In this document: piece after piece, positions 9,444-20,209 of the stretch
Layout: each line of letters begins with the position of its first letter
Numbering within the stretch: position 1 is the first letter of the stretch
Origin: Azorinus chamasolen
Lineage: Eukaryota > Mollusca > Bivalvia > Cardiida > Solecurtidae
Length of the DNA: 64,000 nt
NCBI GenBank assembly: GCA_963576725.1
Contig: OY755240.1
Location: forward strand, 61,256,633-61,320,632
Direction of reading: 5' to 3'
Program-made: the position numbers and the translations under genes
The notes under the pieces: model-generated
Database searches by the model: none
What the model was told of the DNA's origin: nothing
The model's input: only the letters and a program-made list of their open reading frames with translations

Positions 9444-11222
9444 TCTCGTTCATGCATGTCCTTCACTCATTCATGCAGACCCTTCACTCGTTCATGCAGA
9501 CCCTTCACTCTTTCATGCAGACCCTTCACTCGTTCATGCAGACCCGTCACTCGTTCATGCAGACCCTTCACTCGTTTCTGTAGACCTTTCACTCGTTCAT
9601 GCATGCCCTTCACTCATTCATGCAGACCCTTAACTCGTTCGTGCAGACCCTTCACTCATTCATGCAGACCCTTCACTCGTTGGTGCAGACCCACCACTCG
9701 TTTCTGTAGACCCTCCACTCGTCCATGCAGACCCTTCACTCGTTTCTCCAGTGACCGTTATTTGTTTTTGCAATGTCTTTACATTGTACTCGTTCATGCA
9801 GGGCGTTTACTTGTTTCTGCTGTGGCTTTTACCAGTTTCTTGTAGTGGCCTTTAATCGTTTCTGCAGTGGTCTTTACTTGTTTCTGCAGTGACTTTAACT
9901 TGTTTCTGCCGGGGTTAGTACAGGTCAACTACTCGTTTTTTGCAGCGGCGTGTATTCGTTTCTGCAGGTCGTTCACTTGTATCTGCAGTCCCTTTTCTTG
10001 TTTCTGTTGCATTTACTCTTTTCGGAAGTGACCATTAATCTGTTCTACATATTTCTGTAATCGCCGTAACTGGTTTCTGCAGTGGACTTCACTCGTTTAT
10101 GGTACAGTAAAACCTCTCTATAACGGCCACTAAATTACATCAAGTATTTTGTGTTAAGGGCAGGTGGCTGCTTAAAGCAAGGTGAAAGTAAAACAGAACG
10201 CTCCTATAGGAGCGTTCTGTTTTACTTTCACCTTTCTTTAAGCGACCACCTGCCCTAAATACCAAATAATTAACACAATTTAGTGGCCGTTATAGAGAGG
10301 TTTTACTGTACCGGTATGGTATTTGCTCTATTCTTCAACGTCCTTTATTCCTTTTTCTTTTATTAGTTTCTGCAGTGGCCTTAACTCATTAACTCAATTC
10401 TACAGTTGTCTTAACTTGTTTCGGCAGTGGCATTTTGTCATTTCTGCTATGAACATTCTAGTTTCTGTGATGACCCTTACTTGTTGCTGCCTTGGCCTTA
10501 ACTAGTTTCGTCAGTGGCATTTCCTTACCTGTTTCTGCAGTTTTGCAGTGATATTTTACTTGTTTCAGCAGTGCCATTTACTCGTTTCTGCAGTGACATT
10601 GTTTATACAGTTGTCTTTACTCCTTTTCTAAAGAACCTTTACTAGTTTTTATAGTGGTCTTTTCTCTTTTCTGCAGTGGTGTTTACTCGTTTCTTGATTG
10701 ACATCCATTCATTTCCGCAGTGATCTTAGCTCGTTTCTGCAGTAGCCTTTACTCGTTTCTGCAGTAGCCTTTACTCGTTTCTACAGTGACCTTTACTCGT
10801 TTCTACAGTGACCTTTACTCGTTTCTACAGTGACCTTTACTCGTTTCTACAGTGACCTTTACTCGTCTCTGCAGTGACCTTTCCCTTTCTACAGTAGCCT
10901 TTGGGCGTTTCTGCAGTGACTTTCACTCGTTTCTAAAATGCAACATAGTTCTATATTGGCTTTTGCTTGTTTCTACAGTAGCTTTTACTCGTTTCTGCAG
11001 TAGTCTTTACTTGTTTCTACAGTAGTCTTTACTCGTTTCTACAGTGACCTTTACTCGTTTCTGCAGTGACCTTTACTCGTTTCTGCAGTGACCTTTGCCC
11101 GTTTCTACAGTAGCCTTTGCTCGTTTCTGCAGTGACTTTCACTCGTTTCTAAAACGTCACTTAGTTCTACATTGGCGTGTACTCGTTTCTGCAGTAGTCT
11201 TTACTCGTTTCCACAGTGACAT
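9444..11222. repeat. 21/22-bp minisatellite array
   Basis: The first part (to about 9760) repeats TTCATGCAGACCCTTCACTC G (21 bp). The rest repeats the related 22-bp TCGTTTCTGCAGTGACCTTT AC. A 21-bp period keeps frames open, so a long apparent protein rich in SCRPFTR motifs appears at 9456-9845. That is a repeat artefact. The array is interrupted by a TA-1 MITE at 10103-10310. Confidence 0.9.
10103..10310. mobile_element. TA-1 MITE inside minisatellite
   Basis: It runs from TACAGTAAAACCTCTCTATA to AGAGAGGTTTTACTGTA, TA on both sides, with array sequence outside. Core arms GGCTGCTTAAAGCAAGGTGA pair around CGCTCCTATAGGAGCG near 10206. The insertion post-dates array growth. Confidence 0.92.
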
Positions 11223-11305
11223 ATAATACATGACACCGGGAACATATGTACGAGTATTTATCCTTTTTACCCTTTGATTGATCGAGTAGCCTTTTAGCTC
11301 CTTTG

Positions 11306-11372
11306 CACAAAGTGTAGACCCAGATCAGGCAACTCTTTCAGGGGCCGTCTGGTCAAGATCTGTTCGGTTTGC
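11306..11372. mobile_element. TT-1/TT-2 core, decayed
   Basis: CACAAAGTGTAGACCCAGAT ... GGGGCCGTCTGGTCAAGATC TGTTCGGTTTGC. The arms are recognisable but diverged and the ends unclear. Confidence 0.6.
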
Positions 11373-11477
11373 TTCAGACACTATCGGTGTAAAGATCGTA
11401 CTCTACACTTTTCGCCATTGTAAAAATCCCTTATGCATAATGCTATTTACCTAATCAATAATCATACAGTACAAAGG

Positions 11478-11843
11478 TACACTGTTCCCTCTCTACAACG
11501 ACACCCTTTGGGATACGAATATTGTATGTGTTGTTCAGAGGGAGTTGTTATAGGGAGGGAAAATCAAACATAATTAGCTTGTTTGCAGATTCCCAGATAA
11601 GGTGTATTTCGAGAACTAAAACCGTTATACCTCAATCAAACCCTATGTTGTGACCACTCTTTAGAATCGTCACAAAGTGACGATTCTAAAGAGTGGTCAC
11701 AACATAGGGTTTGATGGAGGCATAAAGAAACTACGATGGAAAAGGGTTGTTTCTGGAGCCTTGTTGTTTCGGAAACAGTGACATGCGTTGTTGTAAGGAG
11801 GGAATCGTTATTGAGAGGGTCGTTGTAGGGAGGGAACACTGTA
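11478..11843. mobile_element. TA-5 MITE, full length, inverted orientation
   Basis: It runs from TACACTGTTCCCTCTCTACA to AGGGAGGGAACACTGTA. The core ACCCTATGTTGTGACCACTC / GAATCGTCACAAAGTGACG is perfectly paired near 11672. GTGACATGCGTTGTTGTAAG is family-typical. It shares its core with CA-1. Confidence 0.92.
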
Positions 11844-11892
11844 ATTACTTTTAACATGAACATTCACGACGTAAATGGTTTCTCTGCAAATT

Positions 11893-12263
11893 TACAGTAG
11901 AGTATGTTTTAATCTTAAGCGACCTTATATTGATTGGATACAGGTTTATTAAAAACAGGCGGTTGCTTAATACAGGTGAAAAGTAATGCATTCTGCATTA
12001 CTTTTGACCTGCATTAAGCTGTTAAGTACAGTTCATTAATTAAACATATTTGTGAAGGCCACTTAACACAATACCCCCTATTGACGCATTTTTGCGCCTC
12101 TATAAAAATCACAAATGTTCTATTTATCACAATGGCTTTCAAATTACAAAAGTCTAAAAAGTTCCTTTTCTCTAGTTAATACTCCTTTTGGTTAGATTAA
12201 TTAAAAAAAAGTTTGATCTAAAAATAGCCTAGGAGAAAATGCGTTAAGTCAGGTTCTACCGTA
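11893..12263. mobile_element. TA-4 MITE carrying a nested TT-3
   Basis: It runs from TACAGTAGAGTATGTTTTAA to GGCCAC-TTAA ... TTAA-GTCAGGTTCTACCGTA. Its hairpin GGCGGTTGCTTAATACAGG pairs across ATGCATTCTGCAT. The nested element sits at the same TTAA as at 4971 and 34878. Confidence 0.75.
12063..12247. mobile_element. TT-3 MITE nested in TA-4, one arm deleted
   Basis: TTAA at 12063 and 12244. Only the right arm (TGTTCTATTTATCACAATGG) remains. The left arm is lost to the hairpin centre. The right side CCTTTTCTCTAGTTAATACT is typical. Confidence 0.8.
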
Positions 12264-12574
12264 TACAGAAGCAAAACGGTTATATATTTAAGGAATATAA
12301 ATAGCGAAGCGGATGGCATTTCCCTCAGATTTAGAAAAGTGTACTATTCGGAGAAGTGGGTGAAAAATGGCCGAGGAGTCGGGTTATCTAATGAAGAAAT
12401 TCTCATAAAATTTAAATTGATTTAAAGAATTGTTTCCATTCAAATCTCCAGCAACAGTTTTATAGTTCTAATGAATTGCAGGGCATTTATCTCTTTGTCG
12501 ATTCATGCTGACAGATTTCAACTGCCAGTTCTTTCCGGCAAAGTAATTACAAGTGACGCTTAGCCCAATAAAAC
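12264..12574. other. no recognisable feature
   Basis: Single-copy-looking AT-rich sequence with no open frame of note on either strand and no family match. Confidence 0.5.
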
Positions 12575-12762
12575 TACAGTCGAACCTGTCCTAAGCGGCC
12601 ATTTATTCATTGATCATAATAGTCTTAAACAGCAGATGGTCGCGTAATGCAGGGCAAAAGTAATACAGAAAGCTCCTGAAAACTACGTTTGACCTGCATT
12701 AAGCTACCAGCTGCCTTACAGACCAATAATTGGACCCTCGTTTTGATGACAGGTTCTACCTT
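12575..12762. mobile_element. TA-4 MITE
   Basis: It runs from TACAGTCGAACCTGTCCTAA to ATGACAGGTTCTACC. The core AATGCAGGGCAAAAGTAATA CAG is paired weakly because the right arm is shortened at the centre. Confidence 0.75.
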
Positions 12763-13091
12763 GGGGTAGAGCAAGGTAGAAATAGTGGTGTGGTAGTCTT
12801 TTGTAACGCGCTTGACTACCAATCCGGAGGTCCTAGGTTTAAATCCCGGTCCCTCCCGGACATTTCATAGACGCTTTTCAGTGTCTCCCACCAGCACCTC
12901 CTCTCCACCAAGGGGTTAAAATGGGTAACTGTGAGGGTTGTAAGACCGCTTTCTCTCTAATGAGGAACTCGCTTGGTTAGGTACCGGGAGGGTCTTACGT
13001 AATTAGGGATCTGTAAAACAACAGCGATCCGAGGCCCAGTTCAATTCATTGATTTCACCAATCCAGTATGGATGCAAAGCCAGAAGTCATT
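12763..13091 (+). mobile_element. tRNA-derived SINE
   Basis: A polymerase III-like head carries a candidate A box (TGGTGTGGTAGTC, near 12785) and B box (GGTTTAAATCCC, 12836-12847). The body includes CTCTCCACCAAGGGGTTAAA and ATGGGTAACTGTGAGGG, shared with the SINE at 21042-21337. The distal part (13009-13091) is repeated directly at 15730-15809 on the far side of a LINE. Confidence 0.75.
13009..13091 (+). repeat. 80-bp direct repeat, left copy
   Basis: CTGTAAAACAACAGCGATCC ... GATGCAAAGCCAGAAGT. It differs from the copy at 15730-15809 at about four positions. Confidence 0.85.
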
Positions 13092-14229
13092 TTAATTCGT
13101 GCAAAGCCAAACAATAAACTTAGTATATTAATAAACGGATTTCAGGCAATAAAGGCAAATTCTAAATTCCAAAGAGTTCTGCAGAATATAGAAGTAGATC
13201 TCGCCCTTATAGAAAAGATCAACACTGCCATGTAATCTGCATAATTCTGATTTCAAGTTTGACTTTACATGCATGGCGTATTTCATAAACATTTAATACA
13301 TTGTAAATACAGTAACAAATAATGCAATGTAAACTTCACGTATTTGCTACCTATAACATAAACATTCTATGAACTTTAACAATACAATTACAATATTCTG
13401 AAGCATTAAATTAGTTTTATTATAATCGTATGTAATGCAATTAGCAAAGAGTACAATGTAGACTTCACACATTTGCTATTTATAACATATAACATTGTAT
13501 GTACTCTAACAATACAATTTCAATATTCTGAAACTCTGATTTAGTTAAATCATAATCATATGTGATCCTCGGTAAGTAGAATAATTTCTCAAATGTTACG
13601 TATATTTGCAAGTGTGAAATACATTTTTACTATTGAGCAATAATTTGATTTATAGTAATTATAATTATCGACTCAAATAACTAATTCAACTAATTACTGA
13701 ATTCAATACTAATTCTAATTTAGAGAACTGTAAACTTCTCAGTTTTCATTTCTTCCATAAAAATTAAAACATACATAACATAACATATCTTTTATATGCG
13801 TATGCAAATTTATGCCAAATAGGCATAAATTTTCATACGCATAGTATAGCCAATATGGTCATATTTGTACACAAAGTGCATGGCATAATTATAATATTTG
13901 AAATTTCAAATCATGTTTGCTGAGAAGCTAAATTTTGTTAACAGTCATATGAAAATGTTTATGAATATATATGAAGGATCTTCTCTAAAGTAAAAGTACA
14001 TGTATATGATGTTTACCGATTTCGATATATCCGTATTGTATGTTTCCGTACAGAACTAAATCAACCCTGTCTTTTGGATTAGTTCAGTTCTGTACCAAAT
14101 CACGAGGATAAGAACAATTATATGGGTCAGATGACCCAGTGCAAAAATATACTAAACCCATCTTTGGGTATATGGGGCCAGCTCAGTTCTGCACCAGACC
14201 AACAAGCAAAACAGATCATCAGTAAGCTG
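13092..14229 (-). mobile_element. presumed LINE 3' region with a two-copy internal repeat
   Basis: AT-rich non-coding sequence lies between the SINE and the LINE coding remnant. Two units of about 120 bp (13318-13432, 13444-13562) share CAATGTA-ACTTCAC, ATTTGCTA, TATAACAT, AACAATACAATT and CAATATTCTGAA. A weak palindrome lies at 13796-13845 (TATGCGTATGCAAATTTATG). Calling it 3' UTR is inference from position. Confidence 0.5.
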
Positions 14230-14757
14230 TTATGGATCTGTTTCTCTTATTTTAAAGGCATAGTATAGATATTTGGCTAATTTTATCTGTTGGTTCTTAT
14301 GTCTGCTGCTCATTATTTGTTCAAATTTCTGGATGGTTGGCCTTCGACAAAGGTATGGTTTTAAGTATTGTTTTCTTAGTGATACGTATTTGGGACAAAC
14401 AAGAAGGAAATGATATTCAGATTCTATCGTATTCATATTACAATTTTCGCATAATCGATCTTCCCTAGGGGTGTTTTCATATCTGCCTGTTTCAATTTTA
14501 AGATTATGTGACGACAGTATAAATCTGGTTAGTGAAATTCTAAGTTTGTTATCACTTATATGGTCTAGATAATTTTCATATTCAAATTCATGATGGTTAT
14601 AAATATTATAGAAAGATAATCTGTTTGAGTTATTTATATGTGTATACCAATTTTGTTTCAAAATATGTAGTATCCTATTTGTTATTTTGTTGTAGTTTAT
14701 TTCTATATCATATTGCTGTGTCCATATATATTGCAGTCCCATTTCACATAGATACAT
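14230..14757 (-). pseudogene. non-LTR retrotransposon ORF2, C-terminal zinc-knuckle part
   Basis: The translation contains RLCENCNMNTIESEYHFLLV CP, a C-x2-C-x9-H-x4-C pattern near residue 103. Such a motif closes many metazoan LINE ORF2 proteins and is thought to contact nucleic acid. It is preceded by LRISLTRFILSSHNLKIETG R, typical of the region just ahead of the knuckle. The frame is open for about 175 codons and ends in TAA-like stop sequence at the low-coordinate side. It is separated from the RT part by stops and frameshifts, so the element is dead. It belongs to the same insertion as 14952-15679. Confidence 0.8.
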
Positions 14758-14951
14758 TTTTATTTTACATGCTCAGTTAAGTCCTTTGTATGTGATATTG
14801 TTATCAGCATCTTCCTTTAACATGCTAATAATTGATTTTAAAAGTGAGTTTTCGTTTAATTGTAATAATTTTAGCCAATATTTAAACATTTTCGAATAAT
14901 ATGCATCGGATATCTGCCAAGTTCTCCGTATAGACCACTCAAATTAGTACA

Positions 14952-15679
14952 TTATTTGACACCTAATATTTTCCTTATAAATTTACAATGTATTAGCTCA
15001 ATATTTTTACATTCATGACCTCCTAATAATTCTACTCCATAGTTTAGAACTGATTCAACAAGACTATCAAATAGTTTGCATTTATCTTTAACATTCAATT
15101 CAATTTGGTTGAAAACATTGAATAAATTATGTAATGCATAAGCGGCGCGTTGTGCTAGTCTTTTCTGTGTACGATTAATGTGTTTTTTAATCAATGCATG
15201 CCTAGATATTTAAATCATTGCACGACCTCTAAAGCTGTATCGTCTAGAAAAAACTCGTACGAAGTATGTCTACCTAACTCAAAAATCATGATTTTGGGGT
15301 TTTTTTTGGTATTTATTTTCAATCCCCAATTTTGGCAATAGGTATTTAAATTATTCAAGAGTAGTTGTTATCCGGTGGGTGAATGTGAGAACAAAATTGC
15401 GTCATCTGCAAAAAGTAATATAAAGAGCTTTATTTCGTGGAGTCTAAAAGTGTCGCCTGCTGTTGTATTTTCATTCAAGTGTCCAATGATGTCATTAACA
15501 AAATATAAAAATAATAGGCTGGAGCTGGGATCCCCCTGTTTTGCTCCGATATCGGAATCAAAAAAGGGTGATACTTCTGAGTTAAACCGTACAGCAGCCT
15601 TAACGACATTGTACATGTCTTTTATTGCATGTACAAAGCGTTCACTTACGTTTTCATTTCTTAGTTTTTGAAACAACAC
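14952..15679 (-). pseudogene. non-LTR retrotransposon reverse transcriptase, 5'-truncated
   Basis: The high-coordinate end encodes VRFNSEVSPFFDSDIGAKQG DP, the RT segment around the conserved QG, followed by LFADDAILFS, the catalytic xADD box. Between the two frames, a disrupted reading gives NWGLKINTKKNPKIMIF, the usual thumb-side sequence. The lower part (14952-15194) reads LNYGVELLGGHECKNIELIH, as expected after the RT. Endonuclease and ORF1 are absent: the copy begins within the RT at about 15680, the usual 5' truncation of target-primed reverse transcription. Clade is not assignable by eye. Confidence 0.85.
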
Positions 15680-15729
15680 AAATTACATGAGAAAAATACA
15701 TAGACAATAAGTATTAAAAATTAAAACTA

Positions 15730-15809
15730 ACCTGTAAAACAACAGCGATCCGAGGTCCAGTTCAATTAATTTATTTCACCAATCCAGTTTGGATGCAAAG
15801 CCAGAAGTG
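15730..15809 (+). repeat. 80-bp direct repeat, right copy
   Basis: Matches 13009-13091 at about 95 percent by eye. Beyond it, ATTCCAACTCCCTGGCTTGC continues without a match at the left copy. Confidence 0.85.
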
Positions 15810-16059
15810 AATTCCAACTCCCTGGCTTGCATATAAATTAGGGACCTCGAACCCATGACAGACTGCCAGGTGACTTGTTTTAACCAATCCCAGGTATTGG
15901 TTCATTTGGAGAGATTTCCACCGAAGCGTGGTAAATGATACATTAAATCGCTTGACAGTACCCCGATCAATAAAAATGCCTGATCTTTATGCAAGCAGGC
16001 TATTGAAAATATATCTAGCATCTTAATGAGCAATTTAGATATAAAATTGACATTTGGAG

Positions 16060-16426
16060 TACAGTGCTCCCTCCCTACAACGGCCCTCTCAATAACGATT
16101 TCCTCCTTACAACAACGCATGTCACTGTTTCCGAAACAACAAGGCTCCAGAAACCTTTTCCATCGTATTTTCCTTACATGTATGCCTCAATCAAGCCCTA
16201 TGTTGTGACCACTTTTTAGAATCGTCACTTTGTGACGATTCTAAAGGGTGGTCACAACATAGGTTTGATTGAGGCATAACGGTTTTAGTTCTCGAAATAC
16301 ACCTTATATGGGTATCTGCAAACAAGCTAATTATGTTTGATTTTCCCTCTCTATAACAACTCCCTCTGAACAATACATACAATCTTCGTATCCCAATAGG
16401 TGTCGTTGTAGAGAGGGAGCACTGTA
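16060..16426. mobile_element. TA-5 MITE, full length
   Basis: It runs from TACAGTGCTCCCTCCCTACA to GAGAGGGAGCACTGTA. The core GACCACTTTTTAGAATCGTC ACTTTGTGACG has one arm mismatch (TTTTT/AAAGG). CCTTATATGGGTATCTGC is the CA-1-like segment. Confidence 0.92.
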
Positions 16427-17002
16427 ACATTAAAAATCAGTCATGCACAATGCATGAATTATCACGTGCCTAAGGCAGTAAGGCCACAAAAAGTATGCTT
16501 GCATACTGTATCTTGATACTGTAAATTTTTATGATTATACTGATAGATAACTCCAAATCAGGAAATAGTAGATTGTAAATCTCAAGATTTCTCTTGTTTG
16601 ATAAACACAATTTAACGAACTTATCTTTTAAATTTTCTTTCCAACTAAAAATGTTTTTTTCCAACTGTATAATCAAAGTAAATGCCTTATTATAACTTAT
16701 TTTAACTTATTATACCATGTAACTGTATTTTGAAACCCTTTGCATTAGTACAACATGCATTTAACAAGCGTTCGCTGTATTCTATAATTTTATCCCTATA
16801 ACAGGGTCACTATAGCCGGCACTGCGACTGCATGATTGCGCAATATGTTAGCAGTGCTCAATATTGTAGGGGCGAGTGACTCTGTGACCAGGTGAGTAAA
16901 TGTACAGTCGGCTGAGCGGTCCTTCGTACTGAAAGTAGACTATAACTAGGTACTTTATTTTACCTTGAGACAGGTTCTACTGTATGGGCGACTTAACTGG
17001 CA
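16427..17002. other. no recognisable feature
   Basis: AT-rich to about 16790, then GC-balanced. No convincing coding frame, hairpin or family member. Confidence 0.5.
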
Positions 17003-17075
17003 TTTACAAACAGCTTGGATCCAAATGAGACGCTGAGAATTTCTGCGTCTTATCAGGATATGAGCTGTATCATAC
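17003..17075. mobile_element. TT-5 hairpin core, decayed
   Basis: CAAACAGCTTGGATCCAAAT GAGACGCTGAG pairs with TGCGTCTTATCAGGATATGA GCTGT. It is preceded by CTTAACTGGCATTTA, as in other TT-5 copies. Confidence 0.65.
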
Positions 17076-17224
17076 ACATATCATTACTCGCAAACGTTTG
17101 CTCAAATCGATCGAAGTTCAGTTTGAAAATTGCGCCATATCCAAATTGGAAAATACATTTTTTCGCTGCGGAGTAAGGGTCTTACTTTGCGAAGCGACAT
17201 CCATTTAAAACCACAGGTCTCGTT

Positions 17225-17366
17225 AAAATAACGTAGGGTGAAAGTCATGCAGAAAGCTCCTAGAGGAGCTTTCTGCAAGACTTTCACCGTGCATGAAGCT
17301 GCCACCTGTCTCCGAGACCGATATTTATACCAAATTTAGCGTCCGGTTTAGAGGGGTTTTACTGTA
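17225..17366. mobile_element. TA-3 MITE, left end lost
   Basis: The core AGGGTGAAAGTCATGCAGAA AGCTCCTAGAGG is well paired. The right arm and end (CTCCGAGACCGATATTTATA, CCGGTTTAGAGGGGTTTTAC TGTA) are intact. The left outer arm is not recognisable. Confidence 0.8.
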
Positions 17367-17423
17367 TATTATTCGGAATTCATAACAGGTACTAACCTGT
17401 AACAGGACGAATACAAACATATT

Positions 17424-17566
17424 TTAACCATTTCCTTGTTCAATATTAATGTAAGAAATAATAATGTCATGAATAATTATGGGCTGGGCCGTCTTATTTG
17501 AGTCTATTCTGTTTGCAAAGGCGCAAAAAGGCATGAAAGGGGCGTTTATGTAAGGGAATGAGTTAA
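17424..17566. mobile_element. TT-2 MITE, one hairpin arm deleted
   Basis: TTAA at both ends (17424, 17563). AATATTAATGTAAGAAATAA and TCTATTCTGTTTGCAAAGGC remain. The left core arm and middle are missing. Confidence 0.75.
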
Positions 17567-17602
17567 AGGAACTGATCAATACGGAAATATGTTGCTCTGT
17601 AT

Positions 17603-18165
17603 GTGTATCAAAAACTCTGGTTGGCGATGCACACAAAGATACTCTCTATATGTATCAAATACTCTGTTGGTGATGCATACAAAGGTACTCTCTGTATGTA
17701 TAAATACACTGGTTGGCGATACAAACACAGATACTGTCTATATATGCATAAATACTTTGGTTGGCGAGGGACACAAAGATACTCTCTCTATATATAAATA
17801 CTCTGGTTGGCGAGGGACACAAAGATACTCTCTATATGTATAAATACTCTGGTTGGCGCGGGGCATAAAGATACTTTCTATATGTATTTAAATACTCTGG
17901 CTGGCGATTGACACAAAGATACTCTCTATATGCAGTAAAACCTCTCTATAACGGCCACTAAATTACATCAAGTATTTTGTGTTAAAGGCAGGTGGCTGCT
18001 TCAAGCAATGTGAACGTAAAACAGAAACTCCTATAGGAGTATTCTGTTTTACTCTCACCTTATTTGAGCAGCCACCTGCCCTAAATACCAACTAATAAAA
18101 ACAATTTAGTGGCCCATGTAGAGAGGTTTTACTGTGTATACGTACTCTGGTTGGCGAGGGACACA
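17603..18165. repeat. 46-bp minisatellite, seven or more units
   Basis: The unit is approximately ACTCTGGTTGGCGAGGGACA CAAAGATACTCTCTATATGT ATAAAT. It runs to 17932, is interrupted by a TA-1 MITE, and resumes with one partial unit at 18139. Confidence 0.9.
17933..18134. mobile_element. TA-1 MITE inside the 46-bp array
   Basis: It runs from CAGTAAAACCTCTCTATAAC to AGAGAGGTTTTACTG. The flanking dinucleotide is TG on both sides, not TA. Core near 18030 with a few arm mismatches. Confidence 0.88.
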
Positions 18166-18753
18166 GTCTATAACTTTTGTCTATCAGGGTTAGGGTAAGC
18201 TTTTCGGAACATTTAACTCTATCGCTGACACGTTTTGACATCTGACAAAGTTGTCATTTGTTTCTGTATTCATTGTTTGGCCCAAACTGTTTGCAAAGGT
18301 AATCATATATTCTAAATTGGTGGCACCAGTTTGCAGAAAGAGTCAATCTGTTATAAAATAGTCCCTTATCTATCCAATAAGCAATTGAAACTTTGTAAAG
18401 GAACTATCGTATTTGTTTTTGTACAATTTAATAGCAGCAAACTTGATATTGAGTTCACTGTAAAACAGCGCCCTGTCAAACACTTCAAACAATTTACCAA
18501 TAAAAACTGCTAATGCGATCATAAGTCATTAAGCTCTTCATAATCAATTCATTGCTACAGAAGTCAACATAAATAGAAATACCCAGGGGAAAACGCATCC
18601 ATACAACGAAGATAAATATGTGAAAATTGTTCCGGATAGATCGACCAATATTTCTTTTAGGATAAGCAGAGAGAGGGATTTACAGATATTATAAAACGTT
18701 TGGCATTGGTATGTGTTATAAAACACCCATCTGAGAAAAAATGAAGCATTGAG
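18166..18753. other. no recognisable feature
   Basis: AT-rich sequence with short chance frames only and no family match. Confidence 0.5.
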
Positions 18754-19002
18754 TTAACCCTTTCCCTCATATAAACGTGTTTTCACGCATTTGCAAACAG
18801 AGTAGACCCAGATCAGACGGCTCCTAGAGGAGCCGTCTGATCAAGGTCTGCTCTGTTTGCTAATAGAATAGATAGATATGTTTCTTTACTTTCTATAATG
18901 TCTACAATGTTCCATCTTCCAAATTTCATTATAACTATTTTGTTAATGAATATTCAGTAGGTATTGAAATTTGGCCTAAGTATAGAACAGGGGAAGGGTT
19001 AA
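18754..19002. mobile_element. TT-1 MITE, full length
   Basis: TTAA at 18754 and 18999. Perfect core around GGCTCCTAGAGGAGCC. Nearly identical along its length to 7296-7545, which suggests recent spread. Confidence 0.92.
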
Positions 19003-19032
19003 ACTGGTGCAGATCATATAGTTTTACAGTTA

Positions 19033-19238
19033 TAGTATAGAACCTGTCTTCAGTGGCAATCAAAAAGAGGTCTAATTAATGGTCGGTAATGCAGGTGGTG
19101 GCTTAATGCGGGTCAAAAGTAATGCAGAAAACTCCTTTAGGAGCTTTCTGTACTACTTTTGCCCTGCATAAGCAACCACCTGTAAGTTAGACTCATGCAG
19201 TCAATAAATGAATGACCGCTTAGGACAGTTGTTCTGTA
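19033..19238. mobile_element. TA-4 MITE
   Basis: Left TATAGTATAGAACCTGTCTT, right GCTTAGGACAGTTGTTCTGT A. Core AATGCGGGTCAAAAGTAATG CAG paired around CTCCTTTAGGAG. Confidence 0.8.
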
Positions 19239-19394
19239 ACTGGATCGGTTATAACATAAACGTGTAAATGACTTCATCGTCGATAGCATCTGGTTATTAA
19301 ATTAAATTTTGTAAACTGTAAATATGGTTATCAACTAATAGAAGCTTGCTTTCTAATAAGGTGAATATAAAATGCCAGTATACATTGTTTATGT

Positions 19395-19598
19395 AGATGT
19401 ACAAACAGCGGAACCTGCCTTAATTGATCATCGAAAAGAGATCTGCCAATGGGTCTCTAGGGCAGGTGGTAACTTAATGCAGGTTAAAAGTACTGCAGAA
19501 AGCTCCCATAGGAGCTTTCTGCAGTACTTTTGTCCTATATTAAGCAACCACATGCTTTATATTATTACTGTGCCCAATCAATGTATGGTTGCTTAATA
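19395..19598. mobile_element. TA-4 MITE with co-varied arms
   Basis: Core 19460-19560: left AAAAGTACTGCAGAAAGCTC, right GAGCTTTCTGCAGTACTTTT. Other copies have AGTAATGCAG / CTGCATTACT, so the A-to-C change in one arm is matched in the other. The outer ends are decayed (CAGCGGAACCTGCCTTAATT left). Confidence 0.75.
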
Positions 19599-19843
19599 AT
19601 TTGCCAGTAGCCAGTTGCAGAGGAAATATTAACCCTTACAACGCTGAGTTTTCAAATGAACTAATCCAAAATTCTAACAGATCAAGCTTATGGTGAATAT
19701 TTGGGGTTTTTATAAAAGAAAAATGTAACATGACACACAGTGCAGGCCCTGAAGGAAGGGCTTCCCTATTAGCTCACTTATCTGTGTCTACCTGTTTGCA
19801 AAGGACATTAGTGACCCGTGTCCCGCACTGTAAGCGTTCAATA

Positions 19844-20209
19844 TACAGTGCTCCCTCCCTACAACGGCCCACTCAATAACGATTCCCTCCTTACAACAAC
19901 GCATGTCACTGTTTCCGAAACAACACGGCTCCAGAAACAACTTTTTTCCATCGTATTTTCTTTATGCCTCAATCAAACCCTATGTTGTGACCACTCTTTA
20001 GAATCGTCACAAAGTGACGATACTAAAGAGTGGTCATAACATAGGGTTTGCTTGAGGCATAACGGTTTTAGTTCTCGAAATACACCCTATCTGGTGATCT
20101 GCAAACAAGCTAATTATGTTTGATTTTCCCTCCCTATAACAACTCCCTCTGAACAACACATACAATTTTCGTATCCCAAAGGGTGTCGTTGTAGAGGGGG
20201 GGCACTATA
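19844..20209. mobile_element. TA-5 MITE, full length
   Basis: It runs from TACAGTGCTCCCTCCCTACA to GGGGGGGCACTATA. The core has one arm mismatch (CGATAC vs CGATTC). Highly similar to 16060-16426 in the same orientation. Confidence 0.92.

Noticed and set aside
9388..9845. Two long overlapping open frames rich in SCRPFTR or ADPSLVH repeats
   Set aside because: They are produced by the 21-bp minisatellite, whose period is a multiple of three. There is no unique coding sequence.
15375..15671. 98-codon + strand frame
   Set aside because: Antisense shadow of the reverse transcriptase remnant.
11636..20039. Similar frames containing LCLHQTLCCDHSLESS at several places
   Set aside because: Translation of the TA-5/CA-1 hairpin arms. 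The recurrence comes from the MITE, not from a gene family.
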